Shown here: positions 33,552 to 42,325 of the stretch, piece after piece
How positions within the stretch are numbered: the first letter of the stretch is position 1
Layout of the letters: each line of letters begins with the position of its first letter
Position numbers and translations under genes: made by a program
Assembly (NCBI RefSeq): GCF_004364325.1
Contig: NZ_SOCP01000008.1
Coordinates: 248,001-312,000, forward strand
Source: Actinophytocola oryzae
GTDB lineage: Bacteria; Actinomycetota; Actinomycetes; Mycobacteriales; Pseudonocardiaceae
Length of the DNA: 64,000 nt
Direction of reading: 5' to 3'
Notes under the pieces: model-generated
What the model saw: only the letters and a program-made list of their open reading frames with translations
What the model was told of the DNA's origin: nothing
Database searches by the model: none

Positions 33552-34457
33552 TTACCGGTTGGCGCGACGCCACTGTGCCGGGCCCATTCCGTGCGCCCTG
33601 CCGAAGGTGCGGGCGAAGTAGCCCGCGTCCGGGAAACCCACCCGCCTGCCCACCTCGTTGACGGGCAGGTCGGTCGCGGCGAGCAGCCGCCTTGCCTGCA
33701 CCATGCGGCGCTCGCCGATCCACTGCTGCACGGTGCGGCCGGTGCGTTCGCGCACGGTCGAGGTCAGGTGGCCGGGGGAGATGTTGACCGCCGCGGCGAC
33801 GTCACGCAACGACAGCGGTCGCGGGTAACGCTCTTCGATGATCTCGAACACCTCGGCGAGCAGTGGTTCGCGGTTCTCCCGCAGGTCGTCGACCACGTTG
33901 GCGGCCAGGCGGGACACGCCGACCAGCAACAGCATCAGGTGTGCCAGTGCGGCTTCGCGGTAGCCGTCCCTGCGCAGCGTCAGCTCGTCGTGCAACGACT
34001 CGATGCGGGCGACCCACTCCGGGCGTTCCGGTTCGGGGACCCGCAGCCGCAGGGCGGTGATCGCGCCGCCTCGGACGAACGGGAACAGCAGCGGGTGGGT
34101 GCGCCAGGCCAGGTGGGCGCCGGGGACGTCCGGCCCCAGTACGTCGGCGGTGAAGAACACGCCCCAGCCTTCGGTCTCGGCCAGGTCGGTGTCCTGGACG
34201 TGGCCCATGACGTCCCCTGGCGCGATCACGAACAGGTCGCCGGTCTCGATCGGCCACGACCGCCTGCCGGTGCGCAGCAACCCGCCCGTGGTCTGGAAGT
34301 ACGCCAGGCCGGGGAACTCGTGCATGTGCTCCTCGAAGGAGCCCTCCGTCCAGTCGTGCTCCATGCGCCAGGTCACGACGGGCAGCTCGCCAGGAGCCGG
34401 TTGCATCGAGTAGGACGCCGGCCGGTCCCGGTTCGGTGCCCTTCGCACTGTCCGCAT
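33552..34457 (-). CDS. AraC-family regulator
   Basis: 301-residue regulator. The N-terminal cupin (~25-130) contains HMHEFPGLAYFQTTGGLLRT and GDLFVIAPGDVMGHV. The C-terminal double HTH (~205-300) contains SLRDVAAAVNISPGHLTSTV, the linker helix, and VNEVGRRVGFPDAGYFARTF followed by MGPAQWR. This is typical of AraC activators that sense sugars or similar ligands. It is divergent from a methyltransferase gene and upstream of the secreted TIM-barrel-like gene on the same strand, which is its most likely target. Confidence 0.9.
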   Translation of the reverse strand: MRTVRRAPNRDRPASYSMQPAPGELPVVTWRMEHDWTEGSFEEHMHEFPGLAYFQTTGGLLRTGRRSWPIETGDLFVIAPGDVMGHVQDTDLAETEGWGVFFTADVLGPDVPGAHLAWRTHPLLFPFVRGGAITALRLRVPEPERPEWVARIESLHDELTLRRDGYREAALAHLMLLLVGVSRLAANVVDDLRENREPLLAEVFEIIEERYPRPLSLRDVAAAVNISPGHLTSTVRERTGRTVQQWIGERRMVQARRLLAATDLPVNEVGRRVGFPDAGYFARTFGRAHGMGPAQWRRANR

Positions 34458-34527
34458 CGTCGAATCATCCCATCAGAGCCGTAGATCGGCACAGATCCGC
34501 AGGCCCTGGCTCGGTCAGAATGTCAGC

Positions 34528-35196
34528 ATGATCGAAAGAACGTCTCATTCGTCCAGTGAGCGGGAGTACGTCCCCGGCATGGGGAAGCACTTCCTGCTGC
34601 CGGTCTACGACGTGGTGCACCACGTGTTCGGGCTTCAGCCGATCCACCGGGAGATGGTCGCGCTGGCCGCGCTCCGCGACGGGCACCGGGTGCTGGATGT
34701 AGGCTGTGGCACCGGAAATCTGCTGCGGACGACCGGGAAGCTGCACCGGGAGGTCGACCTCGTCGGGCTCGACCCCGACCAGAAGGCGTTGGCCAGGGCA
34801 CGCCGCAAGGCCAGGCGCGCGGGCCTGACCATGCGCCTGGACCACGGGTTCGCCCAGGAACTGCCCTATCCCGACGCCTCGTTCGACCGGGTGTTCTCCA
34901 GCCTGATGCTGCACCACCTCGACACCGCGTCGAAGGACGCGTTGCTCGGGGAGGTGCGCCGGGTGCTGCGGCCGGACGGGCTGCTCGTCCTCGCCGACGC
35001 GGTCGTCGACGGGCACGGCCACGGGCACGGACCCGGCCGGATGAGCGAACACCTGCGCGACAACGTCGGCGACGCCGTGTCGCGGCGGATCGTCTCGGCC
35101 GGGTTCACCGTCGAGCCCACCCGCACGATGGGGCTGCGAATCGGCGGGACGATCGGAATCGAACTGGCTCGGCCGACCCGGGCGGCCGCCGACTGA
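34528..35196 (+). CDS. class I SAM-dependent methyltransferase (UbiE/Methyltransf_11-like)
   Basis: 222-residue Rossmann methyltransferase. Motif I is VLDVGCGTGNLLRTTGKL; post-I acidic residue VGLDPDQKALARAR; motif II-like SFDRVFSSLMLHHLD; motif III RVLRPDGLLVLADAVVDG. A His/Gly tract (GHGHGHGPG) follows the motif III strand and could bind metal. The substrate is unknown. The start ATG at 34528 has no clear ribosome site. Divergent from AraC by 70 bp. Confidence 0.85.
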   Translation: MIERTSHSSSEREYVPGMGKHFLLPVYDVVHHVFGLQPIHREMVALAALRDGHRVLDVGCGTGNLLRTTGKLHREVDLVGLDPDQKALARARRKARRAGLTMRLDHGFAQELPYPDASFDRVFSSLMLHHLDTASKDALLGEVRRVLRPDGLLVLADAVVDGHGHGHGPGRMSEHLRDNVGDAVSRRIVSAGFTVEPTRTMGLRIGGTIGIELARPTRAAAD

Positions 35197-35782
35197 CTCC
35201 GGTCGAATATTCGCGGTCGTGCACCTGTCGGTGTACTGGTGTGCGAACCGTTCCATTCGGATTGTGACCGTTCAGTTCGTCGAAGGCGTCCGGCTCGATT
35301 GTGGCGGTCGTTGCGTCGTCAATAGTCGGCCCAGATCGCGGAAAAGATTCGAATGTGCACGGATGTGACAGTGAATGCGCGGTGGAAGTAGTGGTGAATT
35401 GTTGGTCGTCCATTTTCCGGTAAGGCGCCTTGTTGTTTGACGACGGCCGGGGGTACGCGAGTCGAGTCGGTGCCGCCTCGGGGGTGCCGGTGCCGACTGT
35501 GGCGTCGAGCACAGCTGTGACCAGGAGCGACACCGGCCATACCACGGGAGGTCGCGTCCGTTCGACGCGACCTCGGGGCCCTGTGCGGCGACGAAGAACG
35601 TGATGTGCGCCATTCCATGGCGGTCGGGCAATATATGCCTTCGCCAGGCTTTGGTGTCGCAGGCGGGACCCGAACGGCCACTATTGGGTGATCATCCCAC
35701 GCGCGATTTCATGGATTCCGGCACGATCGACTAAGTTCCTCCGTGATCGTTTCGAAATTCCCCCGTGTGAGGTGTGTTCATT
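35197..35782. other. 586-bp intergenic region with no convincing gene
   Basis: AT content is higher than in the flanks and several stops interrupt all frames except weak minus-strand frames lacking codon bias. A small palindrome, CGCCAT-TCC-ATGGCG, lies at 35608-35622. The region probably holds the promoter of the KS-AT gene. I see no tRNA, repeat array or terminator with a T-run. Confidence 0.5.
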
Positions 35783-37951
35783 ATGGCGATGCCGCGTGTC
35801 CGTGACCTGTCCGCTTCTGCCTGGTTCCGGCCGGAAACCCCCTCCGTCGACGCCTTGGCGGTCGTCGGTGTCGGCTGTCGGCTGCCGGGCGGCGTCGACT
35901 GCCTGGACGAGCTGTGGGCCGCGATGGTCGAGGGACGCAGCGCCGTCGGCGCCGTGTCACTCGACACCGCGGGCTTCGACGCCGAGTTCTTCGGCCTGCC
36001 ACCAGAGGAGGCCGCGCTGCTCGATCCCCGGCAGCGCCTGGTGTTCGAGTGCGCCGTCGAGGCCTTCGACGACGCGGGAATCGCGCCGGCCACGTTGGCG
36101 GGCACCGACACCGCCGCGGTGATCGGCGGGCTCGCCGACACCGCGGACCGGCTGTCCGCCGCGTTCGGCCTCCGGGCCGCTGTGCACGCCGAGTCGGCGT
36201 TGGGTGCCGTGCGGCAGGCCGCTGAGCTGCTGCGTTCCGGTCGTGGCGGACCGGTGCTGGCCGGTGGGGTGAACCTCGGCGAGGACGGCGACGGCGTCGC
36301 GGTGTTCGTGCTCAAGCCGTTGGACCGGGCGCTGGCGGACGGGGACCGCGTGCACGCGGTGACGCGGACCGCGCGCCCCGTCGAGGTGGAGCACCTCGAC
36401 GGCCGGGGCGTGGCCGCGCTGCTGCGGGCGATCCTGGTGCTGCGCGAGGGACGTGTCCCGGTGGCGCCGGATCTCGACACGCTGGACCACGATCTCGACC
36501 TGGGGCTGGCGCCGGTCGCGGCCTTCCGCCCACTCGCCGGTGGCGGCATGGTCGACGTGCCGGGGCTCGGTGTGCTCGGCGCCCCGACCACGCGGCCGGT
36601 GCCGACGCGGCCGGGCGGCGGGGGCCGTCTCCCCGTGGTGTTCAGTGCGGGCACGCAGGACGCGTTGGACGACGCCGTCCTGCGGTGGACCTACTTCCTG
36701 GAGAAGACCGACCCGTCGCAGTTCTACGACGTGGCGTACACCTCGTGCCTGCGGCGCGGTCACCACGAGCAGCGGCTCGCGTTGTTGGCAGACGGTCCGC
36801 AGGAGGCCGCCGCGACGGCACGCCTGCTCGCCGCCGGTGAGCAGGCCGCAGGCGGGGTGACGGCCGCCGCGGTCCACCGCGGCCGGGTCTGTTTCGTGTT
36901 CGACGGCAACGGATCGCAGTGGCCTGGCATGGGGTGCGACATGCTCACGACCGACGACGTGTTCCGCGCGGAGGTCACCGCGCTGGACGAGATCCTGACC
37001 CCGATGCTGGGCTGGTCCGTGCTCGGCGAGCTGACCGACCCGGACCTGTCGCAGTGGGACCGCGTGGACATCTCGCAGCCGCTGCTGTTCGCGGTGCAGG
37101 CGGGCATGGTGGCGGCGCTGGCCGCGCGGGGCGTGGTGCCCGAGGCCGTGACCGGCCACAGCGTCGGTGAGGTCGCGGCGGCGTACTGCGCCGGTGTGCT
37201 CGACCGGCACACGGCGTGCTGGGTGGTGGCCGAGCGCACGTTCGCCCAGGCGGCGACGGCAGGCAGCGGGCGGATGGCCGTGCTGGGACTGGGGGTGACC
37301 GACACCGAGCGGCTGCTGGCCGAGGTGGGCACGGACGTCGTGGTCGCGGCGATCAACAGCCCGCAGGACGTGACCCTGTGCGGCCCGGCCACGTCGATCG
37401 CCGCCCTCGGCGAGGAAGCCGCACGCCGCGGCCTGTTCTACCGCGACGTCGGGCTGGACTACGCCTACCACGGCCCCGCGATGGAACCGGTGCGCGACAT
37501 GCTCGTCACCGGACTGGCAGGCATGACCAGGGGCACGGCGCGCATCCCGATGATCTCGGCACTGACCGGCGAGCGGGTCGCGGGCCCCGAGCTGGACGGC
37601 GACTACTGGTACCGCAACCTGCGCCACGAGGTGCGCTTCACCGACGCCGTGGACAAGGTCGTCGGCGAGCACGGCTGCGACGTGCTGGTGGAGATCGGCC
37701 CGCGTCCGGTGCTGGGTGCCTACATGCGTCGGCTCACCGAGAAGCTGCCGGAGCCGGTGGAGGTCGTGCCGACGATGACCCGCAAGACCACGTCCGGGGC
37801 GGCACTGGATGCCGCGCGGCTGCAGCTGATCGCGGCCGGTGCGCGCATCGACTGGGAGCTGTTCTTCCCCGAGCGGGGCGTCGTCAGCGACCTGCCTTCC
37901 TACCCGTGGCAGCGCCACTTCGTGGGTGACGGCGCGCTGTGCTCCGCGTAG
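35783..37951 (+). CDS. type I PKS-like protein: degenerate ketosynthase plus acyltransferase
   Basis: 722-residue protein. Residues ~21-265 are a shrunken KS: DPRQRLVFECAVEAFDDAGI and VLAGGVNLGEDGDGVAVFVL are recognisable. The DTACSSS active-site segment is replaced by VHAESALGAVR (Cys to Ala), and the HGTGT and NIGH histidine motifs are gone. Residues ~285-360 are the KS-AT linker. Residues ~368-690 are a complete AT with nucleophile Ser460 (TGHSVGEVAAAY) and the YAYHGPAM motif, ending with the post-AT SYPWQRHF. It has no ACP, KR or TE. It could load acyl groups onto a carrier elsewhere or be a relic. The ATG at 35783 has GAGG 11 bases upstream. No other PKS gene is in the window. Confidence 0.82.
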   Translation: MAMPRVRDLSASAWFRPETPSVDALAVVGVGCRLPGGVDCLDELWAAMVEGRSAVGAVSLDTAGFDAEFFGLPPEEAALLDPRQRLVFECAVEAFDDAGIAPATLAGTDTAAVIGGLADTADRLSAAFGLRAAVHAESALGAVRQAAELLRSGRGGPVLAGGVNLGEDGDGVAVFVLKPLDRALADGDRVHAVTRTARPVEVEHLDGRGVAALLRAILVLREGRVPVAPDLDTLDHDLDLGLAPVAAFRPLAGGGMVDVPGLGVLGAPTTRPVPTRPGGGGRLPVVFSAGTQDALDDAVLRWTYFLEKTDPSQFYDVAYTSCLRRGHHEQRLALLADGPQEAAATARLLAAGEQAAGGVTAAAVHRGRVCFVFDGNGSQWPGMGCDMLTTDDVFRAEVTALDEILTPMLGWSVLGELTDPDLSQWDRVDISQPLLFAVQAGMVAALAARGVVPEAVTGHSVGEVAAAYCAGVLDRHTACWVVAERTFAQAATAGSGRMAVLGLGVTDTERLLAEVGTDVVVAAINSPQDVTLCGPATSIAALGEEAARRGLFYRDVGLDYAYHGPAMEPVRDMLVTGLAGMTRGTARIPMISALTGERVAGPELDGDYWYRNLRHEVRFTDAVDKVVGEHGCDVLVEIGPRPVLGAYMRRLTEKLPEPVEVVPTMTRKTTSGAALDAARLQLIAAGARIDWELFFPERGVVSDLPSYPWQRHFVGDGALCSA

Positions 37952-37967
37952 GCGTAGGTTGTCCCCC

Positions 37968-38804
37968 ATGCCCGGTCTACCCGTTGAGGTCGACCGAGGC
38001 GTGGGGGAGTTCCTGACCGCCGTCGACGAGCTGGCTCCCGGCCTGGTCACCGGGTTCTACCTCGTCGGATCGGTTGCCCTCGGGGACTTCCACGCCCCGG
38101 GCGCCGGGCGGTTCGGCCCGGCAAGCGACATCGACTTCGTCGCCGTGCTCGACCGGCGGGCGACGGCGGGCTCCCCGGAGCCGGCTGCGTTGGCCGCGGC
38201 GCACGCCAGGACGATGGCGGCCTTCCCCCGGCCCTTCCTCGACGGGACCGTGCTGACGTGGGACGACCTCGCGGCGGGTCCGCAGGCGTGCCCCGACGGT
38301 CCCGGCGCGCTGGGCGGGCGCTTCGCGGCGACCGGACAATTCGGTTTCGACCCGGTGACGTTCTGCGAGCTGGCCTGGCACGGGACAACCGTGCGGGGGC
38401 CTCGGCCCGCCGACCTCGACCTGTGGGCCGACCGGGACGCGCTGCGTGCGTTCACCCTCGACAACCTGCGCACCTACTGGCGGCCGTGGTGGCGGCGGCA
38501 CGAGCGGTTGCGGCCGCGATCACTCGCCGCGGGACTCAGCACATGGTTCCCGGTGTGGGCGGTGCTGGGGGTGTGCAGGCTGCACCACGTGGTCGCCACC
38601 GGGACGATGACCTCGAAGACCGGCGCGGGCCGGTATGCCCGGCGGGAGTTCGAGCCCCGCTGGCAGTGCGTCATCGCCGAGAGCCTGTTCCTGCGCACCA
38701 ACGGCGTGGAAGGGCGGCGGGATTACCACGACCCAGTGACCCGACGCCGCGACACTCTCGCCTTCCTGGACGCGAAGATAGAGTCCGCGCTCGCCCTTGC
38801 GTAA
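37968..38804 (+). CDS. aminoglycoside-adenylyltransferase-like nucleotidyltransferase
   Basis: 278-residue protein of the ANT/AadA type. The N-terminal NT domain has FYLVGSVALGDFH and SDIDFVAVLDRR, the GSxxxGD...SDxD signature that binds nucleotide and metal. The C-terminal helical domain contains RPWWRRHERLRPRSLAAGL and RREFEPRWQCVIAESL, as in DUF4111. Relatives adenylylate streptomycin/spectinomycin, but many actinomycete members have unknown targets. The ATG at 37968 lacks a Shine-Dalgarno; TAGGTT 12 bases upstream suggests a leaderless start. It follows the KS-AT gene by 16 bp. Confidence 0.8.
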   Translation: MPGLPVEVDRGVGEFLTAVDELAPGLVTGFYLVGSVALGDFHAPGAGRFGPASDIDFVAVLDRRATAGSPEPAALAAAHARTMAAFPRPFLDGTVLTWDDLAAGPQACPDGPGALGGRFAATGQFGFDPVTFCELAWHGTTVRGPRPADLDLWADRDALRAFTLDNLRTYWRPWWRRHERLRPRSLAAGLSTWFPVWAVLGVCRLHHVVATGTMTSKTGAGRYARREFEPRWQCVIAESLFLRTNGVEGRRDYHDPVTRRRDTLAFLDAKIESALALA

Positions 38805-38855
38805 TCGTCCTGAGTTCAAGATTAATCGCACATTTTTCGGCTTCCCTGATATTTC

Positions 38856-40226
38856 ATGTGGATTGTGAATGTCGCACCTTTCCTGGTCGCAGCGGCGGTC
38901 GGTCTGTCCGTCGTGAGCGCGCCCGGTACGGCGGTAGCCGCCGAACCGGCCGGCCCCAACCCGTACCTTTCCTGGCCCGCCAACTCGTCCACAGTGGACC
39001 TGGCAGCGTGGCGGAAGATCATGGTGAAAGAGTCGTCGACCCGAAGATCCACAGTGGACAATTCGGCGCCGGTCGTGACCGAGACCGAGCCGGCAGGCGT
39101 ACGTGGCGCCAACGACACCCCCGCCCAGGCCGAGCCGCTGCCCCGCTTCGGCACGGGCGCCCATCGGACGCCCGTCGCGCGGATCCTCGGCGGGCTCTCG
39201 CCGTCGGCGGACGCGCAGGACGTGGACGTCTACCGGCTCGACCTGCGGGCCGGGGACGTGTTCGCGGCCATGGCCACCGGCGCCGCACGCCAGGTGACGA
39301 TCCTCGACCCGGCCGGAGTCCGGCGGCAGGGCTCGGCCCAGGACTTCTCCGCCCTGTACCCGGAGGCCTCGCCGCTTCCCAGGGGCGGCAACGCGATCGC
39401 CGACCACGTCGCCGCGGTCACCGGCACGCACTACCTCGCGGTGGCGGGAGACGCGGGCGACTACGAGGTGGACCTCCAGGTGCACCGGCCGCCGCTGGAG
39501 CGGGAGCGGACCCCGCAGACGGTGTTCCTCGACTTCGACGGCGCCACCGTCGACCTGGCCAGGTTCGAGATCGAGCCGAACCCGGGCGTGCGCACGCTGA
39601 GCCCGTTCTCCTCGTTCCTCGGGCAGTGGGGCCTGTCGCAGGCCGACGAGCGGGCCGTGGCACGTCAGATCGTCCGCACCGTGCGGGAAAACCTGGCAGC
39701 GGACACCGGCGGTCGCCTGGTGGTCCTCAGCTCGCTCGACCACCGGGACGTCTTCGGGCGGGAGAACGTCAGCCGCGTGGTGATCGGCGGCACGACCGAG
39801 GAGGCGGGCTTCGCCACGGTCGGCATCGCGGAGTCCATCGACCCCGGCAACTTCGCGCACGAGGAGACCGCGTTGGTGCTGCAGGACTTCCTGGCGCAGC
39901 CGGCCGGGCCCGTGGTGTCGATCAACACCTACCTGACGCCCGAGAGCGACCGGGTCGCGTTCGTCGGCACGGCCATCGGCAACGTCGTCGCCCACGAGAT
40001 CGGGCACTACGTCGGCAGCTGGCACACCGACAACACCAACACCGAGCTGAACCTCATGGACGCGGGTGGCGCGGGCATCGCCGACTTCTTCGGCGTCGGC
40101 CCGGACGGCGTCGGCGGCACGGCGGACGACACCGACACCGACCTCGGCACGGACGTCTTCCGGCCGCTGGAGGGGTTCACCGGCCTGGAGGACACCGTCA
40201 CCAGGACGGCGTACGGCCTGAGTTGA
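38856..40226 (+). CDS. secreted metzincin metalloprotease with PPC-like domain
   Basis: 456-residue exported protease. The signal peptide is residues ~1-29. A pre-peptidase C-terminal-like beta domain (~85-210) contains VDVYRLDLRAGDVFAAMATG and HYLAVAGDAGDYEVDLQVH. The catalytic domain (~220-456) starts TVFLDFDGATVDL and carries HEIGHYVGSWH with zinc ligands His380, His384 and His390 and base Glu381. A Met-turn, LNLMDAGG (Met401), follows. This HExxHxxGxxH plus Met-turn defines a metzincin. The substrate is unknown. The ATG at 38856 has no ribosome site. An 8-bp inverted repeat spans the stop codon. Confidence 0.88.
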   Translation: MWIVNVAPFLVAAAVGLSVVSAPGTAVAAEPAGPNPYLSWPANSSTVDLAAWRKIMVKESSTRRSTVDNSAPVVTETEPAGVRGANDTPAQAEPLPRFGTGAHRTPVARILGGLSPSADAQDVDVYRLDLRAGDVFAAMATGAARQVTILDPAGVRRQGSAQDFSALYPEASPLPRGGNAIADHVAAVTGTHYLAVAGDAGDYEVDLQVHRPPLERERTPQTVFLDFDGATVDLARFEIEPNPGVRTLSPFSSFLGQWGLSQADERAVARQIVRTVRENLAADTGGRLVVLSSLDHRDVFGRENVSRVVIGGTTEEAGFATVGIAESIDPGNFAHEETALVLQDFLAQPAGPVVSINTYLTPESDRVAFVGTAIGNVVAHEIGHYVGSWHTDNTNTELNLMDAGGAGIADFFGVGPDGVGGTADDTDTDLGTDVFRPLEGFTGLEDTVTRTAYGLS

Positions 40227-40255
40227 CGCACGCGCGGTGGTCGGTGTCGTCAACT
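40221..40255. terminator. inverted repeat spanning the metzincin stop codon
   Basis: AGTTGACG (40221-40228) pairs with CGTCAACT (40248-40255), 19-base loop; the left arm contains the stop TGA. It could be a terminator or affect expression of the next gene 44 bp downstream. Confidence 0.4.
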
Positions 40256-40298
40256 CTTGACTGAATGTCTTGTTGATTCGGCCGAGATTCACCATACT

Positions 40299-41261
40299 GT
40301 GGCCGTGATCACTCGCTGCCTGGTCATCGTGGCCACCCTGCTGGTCGTCCTCGCGACACCGGCCACCGCGTACACGAACGCCTTCTTCCCGACACAGAGC
40401 TCCGGCAACCGAGGGGTGGACGTGCTGGCCATCCAGCACCTGCTCACGCAGAACGGCCAGGTCGTCACCGCCGACGGCATCTTCGGCCCGGCGACCACCA
40501 CGGCCGTGCGGAACTTCCAGACCGCCAGGGGCCTGGGGGTGGACGGCATCGTGGGCCCCGCGACGTGGGCCGCGCTCGCGCCGCAGATCAGCCAGGGCGC
40601 GAGCGGCTCGGCCGTGCGGGCGCTGCAGGTTGAGCTGAACGCGAAGCGGCGCCTGTCGCTGCCGGTGAACGGCGTGTTCGACGCGTCGGTGACGACCGCC
40701 GTCCGCAACTTCCAGTCACACGCCGGGATCGGCGTGGACGGCGTGGTCGGCCCGACGACGTGGAAGAACCTGGCGTGGCACTACGCCTACCCGAACATGA
40801 GCGCGGGCTTCTGCGACCAGGACCCGGACGGCAACGGCACCGCCGCGAACTGGGCCACCGGGGCCGCCGTCGGGCAGCTGGAACAGGCGGCGAGGACGTT
40901 CGCGGCCACCGGCCAGGGCCAGCTCCCGCTGGGCGACGCGGGTTTCGAGCACGGTGGTGACATCCCCGGGCACGCGAGCCACGACATCGGCATGGACATG
41001 GACGTGTGGCCCATCCGCACCGACAACGCCCAGTGCACCGCGGGCCGCATCACGTGGGAGTCGTCGACCTACGACCGCGCCGCGACCCGCACCCTGGTCC
41101 AGGCGATCCGCAACGCCGCACCCGGCCACGTCCGGCTGATCTTCTTCAACGACCCCGTCCTGATCGACGAGGGCCTGACCACCCCGTACGACAACCACGA
41201 CAACCACCTGCACGTCCGCTACTGCGAGCGAGTGCACCCGAACAGCTCCTACGTCTGCTGA
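40299..41261 (+). CDS. secreted murein endopeptidase (MepA/M74-like) with two peptidoglycan-binding domains
   Basis: 320-residue exported protein. A short signal (CLVIVATLLVVLATPATA) precedes two PG_binding_1 repeats (~35-85, NRGVDVLAIQHLLTQNGQVV then TARGLGVDGIVGPATWAALA; and ~90-155). The C-terminal domain (~165-320) carries HASHDIGMDMDVWPIRTDN and HDNHLHVRYC, the His/Asp and HLH zinc pattern of penicillin-insensitive murein endopeptidases. It probably cuts peptidoglycan cross-links. The start is either GTG 40299 or GTG 40305; neither has a strong ribosome site. It is followed by a 41-bp perfect palindrome. Confidence 0.82.
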   Translation: MAVITRCLVIVATLLVVLATPATAYTNAFFPTQSSGNRGVDVLAIQHLLTQNGQVVTADGIFGPATTTAVRNFQTARGLGVDGIVGPATWAALAPQISQGASGSAVRALQVELNAKRRLSLPVNGVFDASVTTAVRNFQSHAGIGVDGVVGPTTWKNLAWHYAYPNMSAGFCDQDPDGNGTAANWATGAAVGQLEQAARTFAATGQGQLPLGDAGFEHGGDIPGHASHDIGMDMDVWPIRTDNAQCTAGRITWESSTYDRAATRTLVQAIRNAAPGHVRLIFFNDPVLIDEGLTTPYDNHDNHLHVRYCERVHPNSSYVC

Positions 41262-41278
41262 CCCCCCCGACCGCACTG

Positions 41279-41319
41279 AAGGACGCCTTCGTAACGCCCG
41301 GCGTTACGAAGGCGTCCTT
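41279..41319. terminator. 41-bp perfect palindrome of the GAAGGACGCCTTC repeat family
   Basis: Two perfectly complementary 20-base arms (41279-41298 and 41300-41319) are separated by one base. Each arm holds the AAGGACGCCTTC core and the GTAACGC tail found in the array at 10811-10930, but here one unit is joined to an inverted copy. It sits 18 bp after the endopeptidase stop and makes a strong terminator-like hairpin ending in TTT. Confidence 0.88.
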
Positions 41320-41392
41320 TCGCAGGAGACCTTCCTCACATCAGCACGCGTTACCGGAGGTCCGATCACGGGCTATTTCGCCCGATGTCACT

Positions 41393-42163
41393 ATGGAGGT
41401 GATGAGAGCGTGGCTGCATTACCCCAACGACGGCGACCGGCCGGCCAGTGCCGTGTCGTCGGTCAGTATCGAGGACATCAGGGTCCTTCGTGGACAGTTC
41501 CTCGACTTCATGCTGGACTACAAGTTCGCGATCGACGAGATCACCACGAAGATCAATATCCTGCGTGAGGACTTCAACAACGCGAACGAGTACAACCCGA
41601 TCGAGCACATCAACTCACGGTTGAAATCACCCGAGAGTGTGCTCGAGAAGGTGCAGCGCAAGAACTACCCCATGAACCTCGCCAGCATCCGTGAGAACGT
41701 GCTCGACATCGCGGGCGTCCGGGTGATCTGCAGCTTCATCTCCGACATCGTCAAGATTCGCGACATGCTGGCGGGCCAGGAGGACATCACGGTCCTCGAA
41801 GAGCGCGACTACATCACCAACCGCAAGCCGAACGGCTACCAGAGCCTTCACCTCATCGTGTCGATCCCGGTGTTCCGCTCCCACCGCACGGCCCGCATCC
41901 CGGTCGAGATCCAGATCCGCACCATCGCGATGGACTTCTGGGCGAGCCTCGAGCACAAGATCTACTACAAGTACCGGGGCGAGGTCCCGCCGAACCTCCA
42001 GGCCGAGCTGACCCAGGCCGCCGAGGCGGCGACCCGGCTCGACGAGAAGATGGAGTCCCTCCACCGCCTCGTCGACCACACCGGCCGGGACCCCCACCAG
42101 GACCCGTCCGAGACCCTCGACCTCACCGCCCTGTACGAGAGCCAGGGCCCGCCGACGCCCTAG
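41393..42163 (+). CDS. small alarmone synthetase, (p)ppGpp synthetase (RelQ/YjbM-like)
   Basis: 256-residue single-domain RelA/SpoT synthetase without a hydrolase or TGS domain. Conserved pieces are IEHINSRLKSPESVLEKVQR, LASIRENVLDIAGVRVICSF (substrate pocket), YITNRKPNGYQSLHLIVSIP, and IPVEIQIRTIAMDFWASLEH. It would make pppGpp/ppGpp from GTP/GDP and ATP in the cytoplasm. The start is uncertain: ATG 41393, or ATG 41402, which is too close to GGAGG 41396. The stop codon TAG is part of a CTAG that also borders the MITE-like element 42164-42325. Confidence 0.88.
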   Translation: MEVMRAWLHYPNDGDRPASAVSSVSIEDIRVLRGQFLDFMLDYKFAIDEITTKINILREDFNNANEYNPIEHINSRLKSPESVLEKVQRKNYPMNLASIRENVLDIAGVRVICSFISDIVKIRDMLAGQEDITVLEERDYITNRKPNGYQSLHLIVSIPVFRSHRTARIPVEIQIRTIAMDFWASLEHKIYYKYRGEVPPNLQAELTQAAEAATRLDEKMESLHRLVDHTGRDPHQDPSETLDLTALYESQGPPTP

Positions 42164-42325
42164 TGCCGCGTCCAGGCGAGGAGGGCACGTTTCTCCGCGG
42201 CCCAGGCGGCCGCCGGCGGCGTTGCCGGAAAGCCCGAGTACAACCCGGTACGAGCGGCTTCCCGGCGCCTTGCCAGCGACCACCTGGATCCACGGATAAA
42301 CGACCCACCCCTCCTGGACACGGCA
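42164..42325. mobile_element. 162-bp MITE-like element flanked by CTAG
   Basis: Terminal inverted repeats TGCCGCGTCCAGG (42164-42176) and CCTGGACACGGCA (42313-42325) match at 12 of 13 positions, with weaker complementarity continuing inward. The element is bordered on both sides by CTAG (42160-42163 and 42326-42329), a likely 4-bp target duplication as seen for the IS701 family. The interior is too short for a transposase. It lies exactly between convergent genes; the left CTAG supplies the TAG stop of the alarmone synthetase and the right CTAG supplies, on the other strand, the TAG stop of the DHFR-like gene. Confidence 0.75.

Noticed and set aside
35105..35545. 146-residue minus-strand frame with a hydrophobic start
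   Set aside because: Its codon bias fades after the first ~45 codons, it overlaps the methyltransferase 3' end, and its predicted product is Thr/Pro/Ser-rich without a fold.
35783..38804. A polyketide biosynthetic gene cluster
   Set aside because: Only one KS-AT protein with a non-catalytic KS is present; no ACP, tailoring or release genes are around it, and the neighbours are unrelated.
38520..40439. 639-residue minus-strand open frame
   Set aside because: Antisense shadow of the metzincin and nucleotidyltransferase genes, with no ribosome site and no recognisable domain.
42164..42325. An ordinary terminator between convergent genes
   Set aside because: The arms are 136 bases apart and flanked by CTAG on both sides, which fits a mobile element better than a terminator hairpin; it is kept as a MITE-like element.
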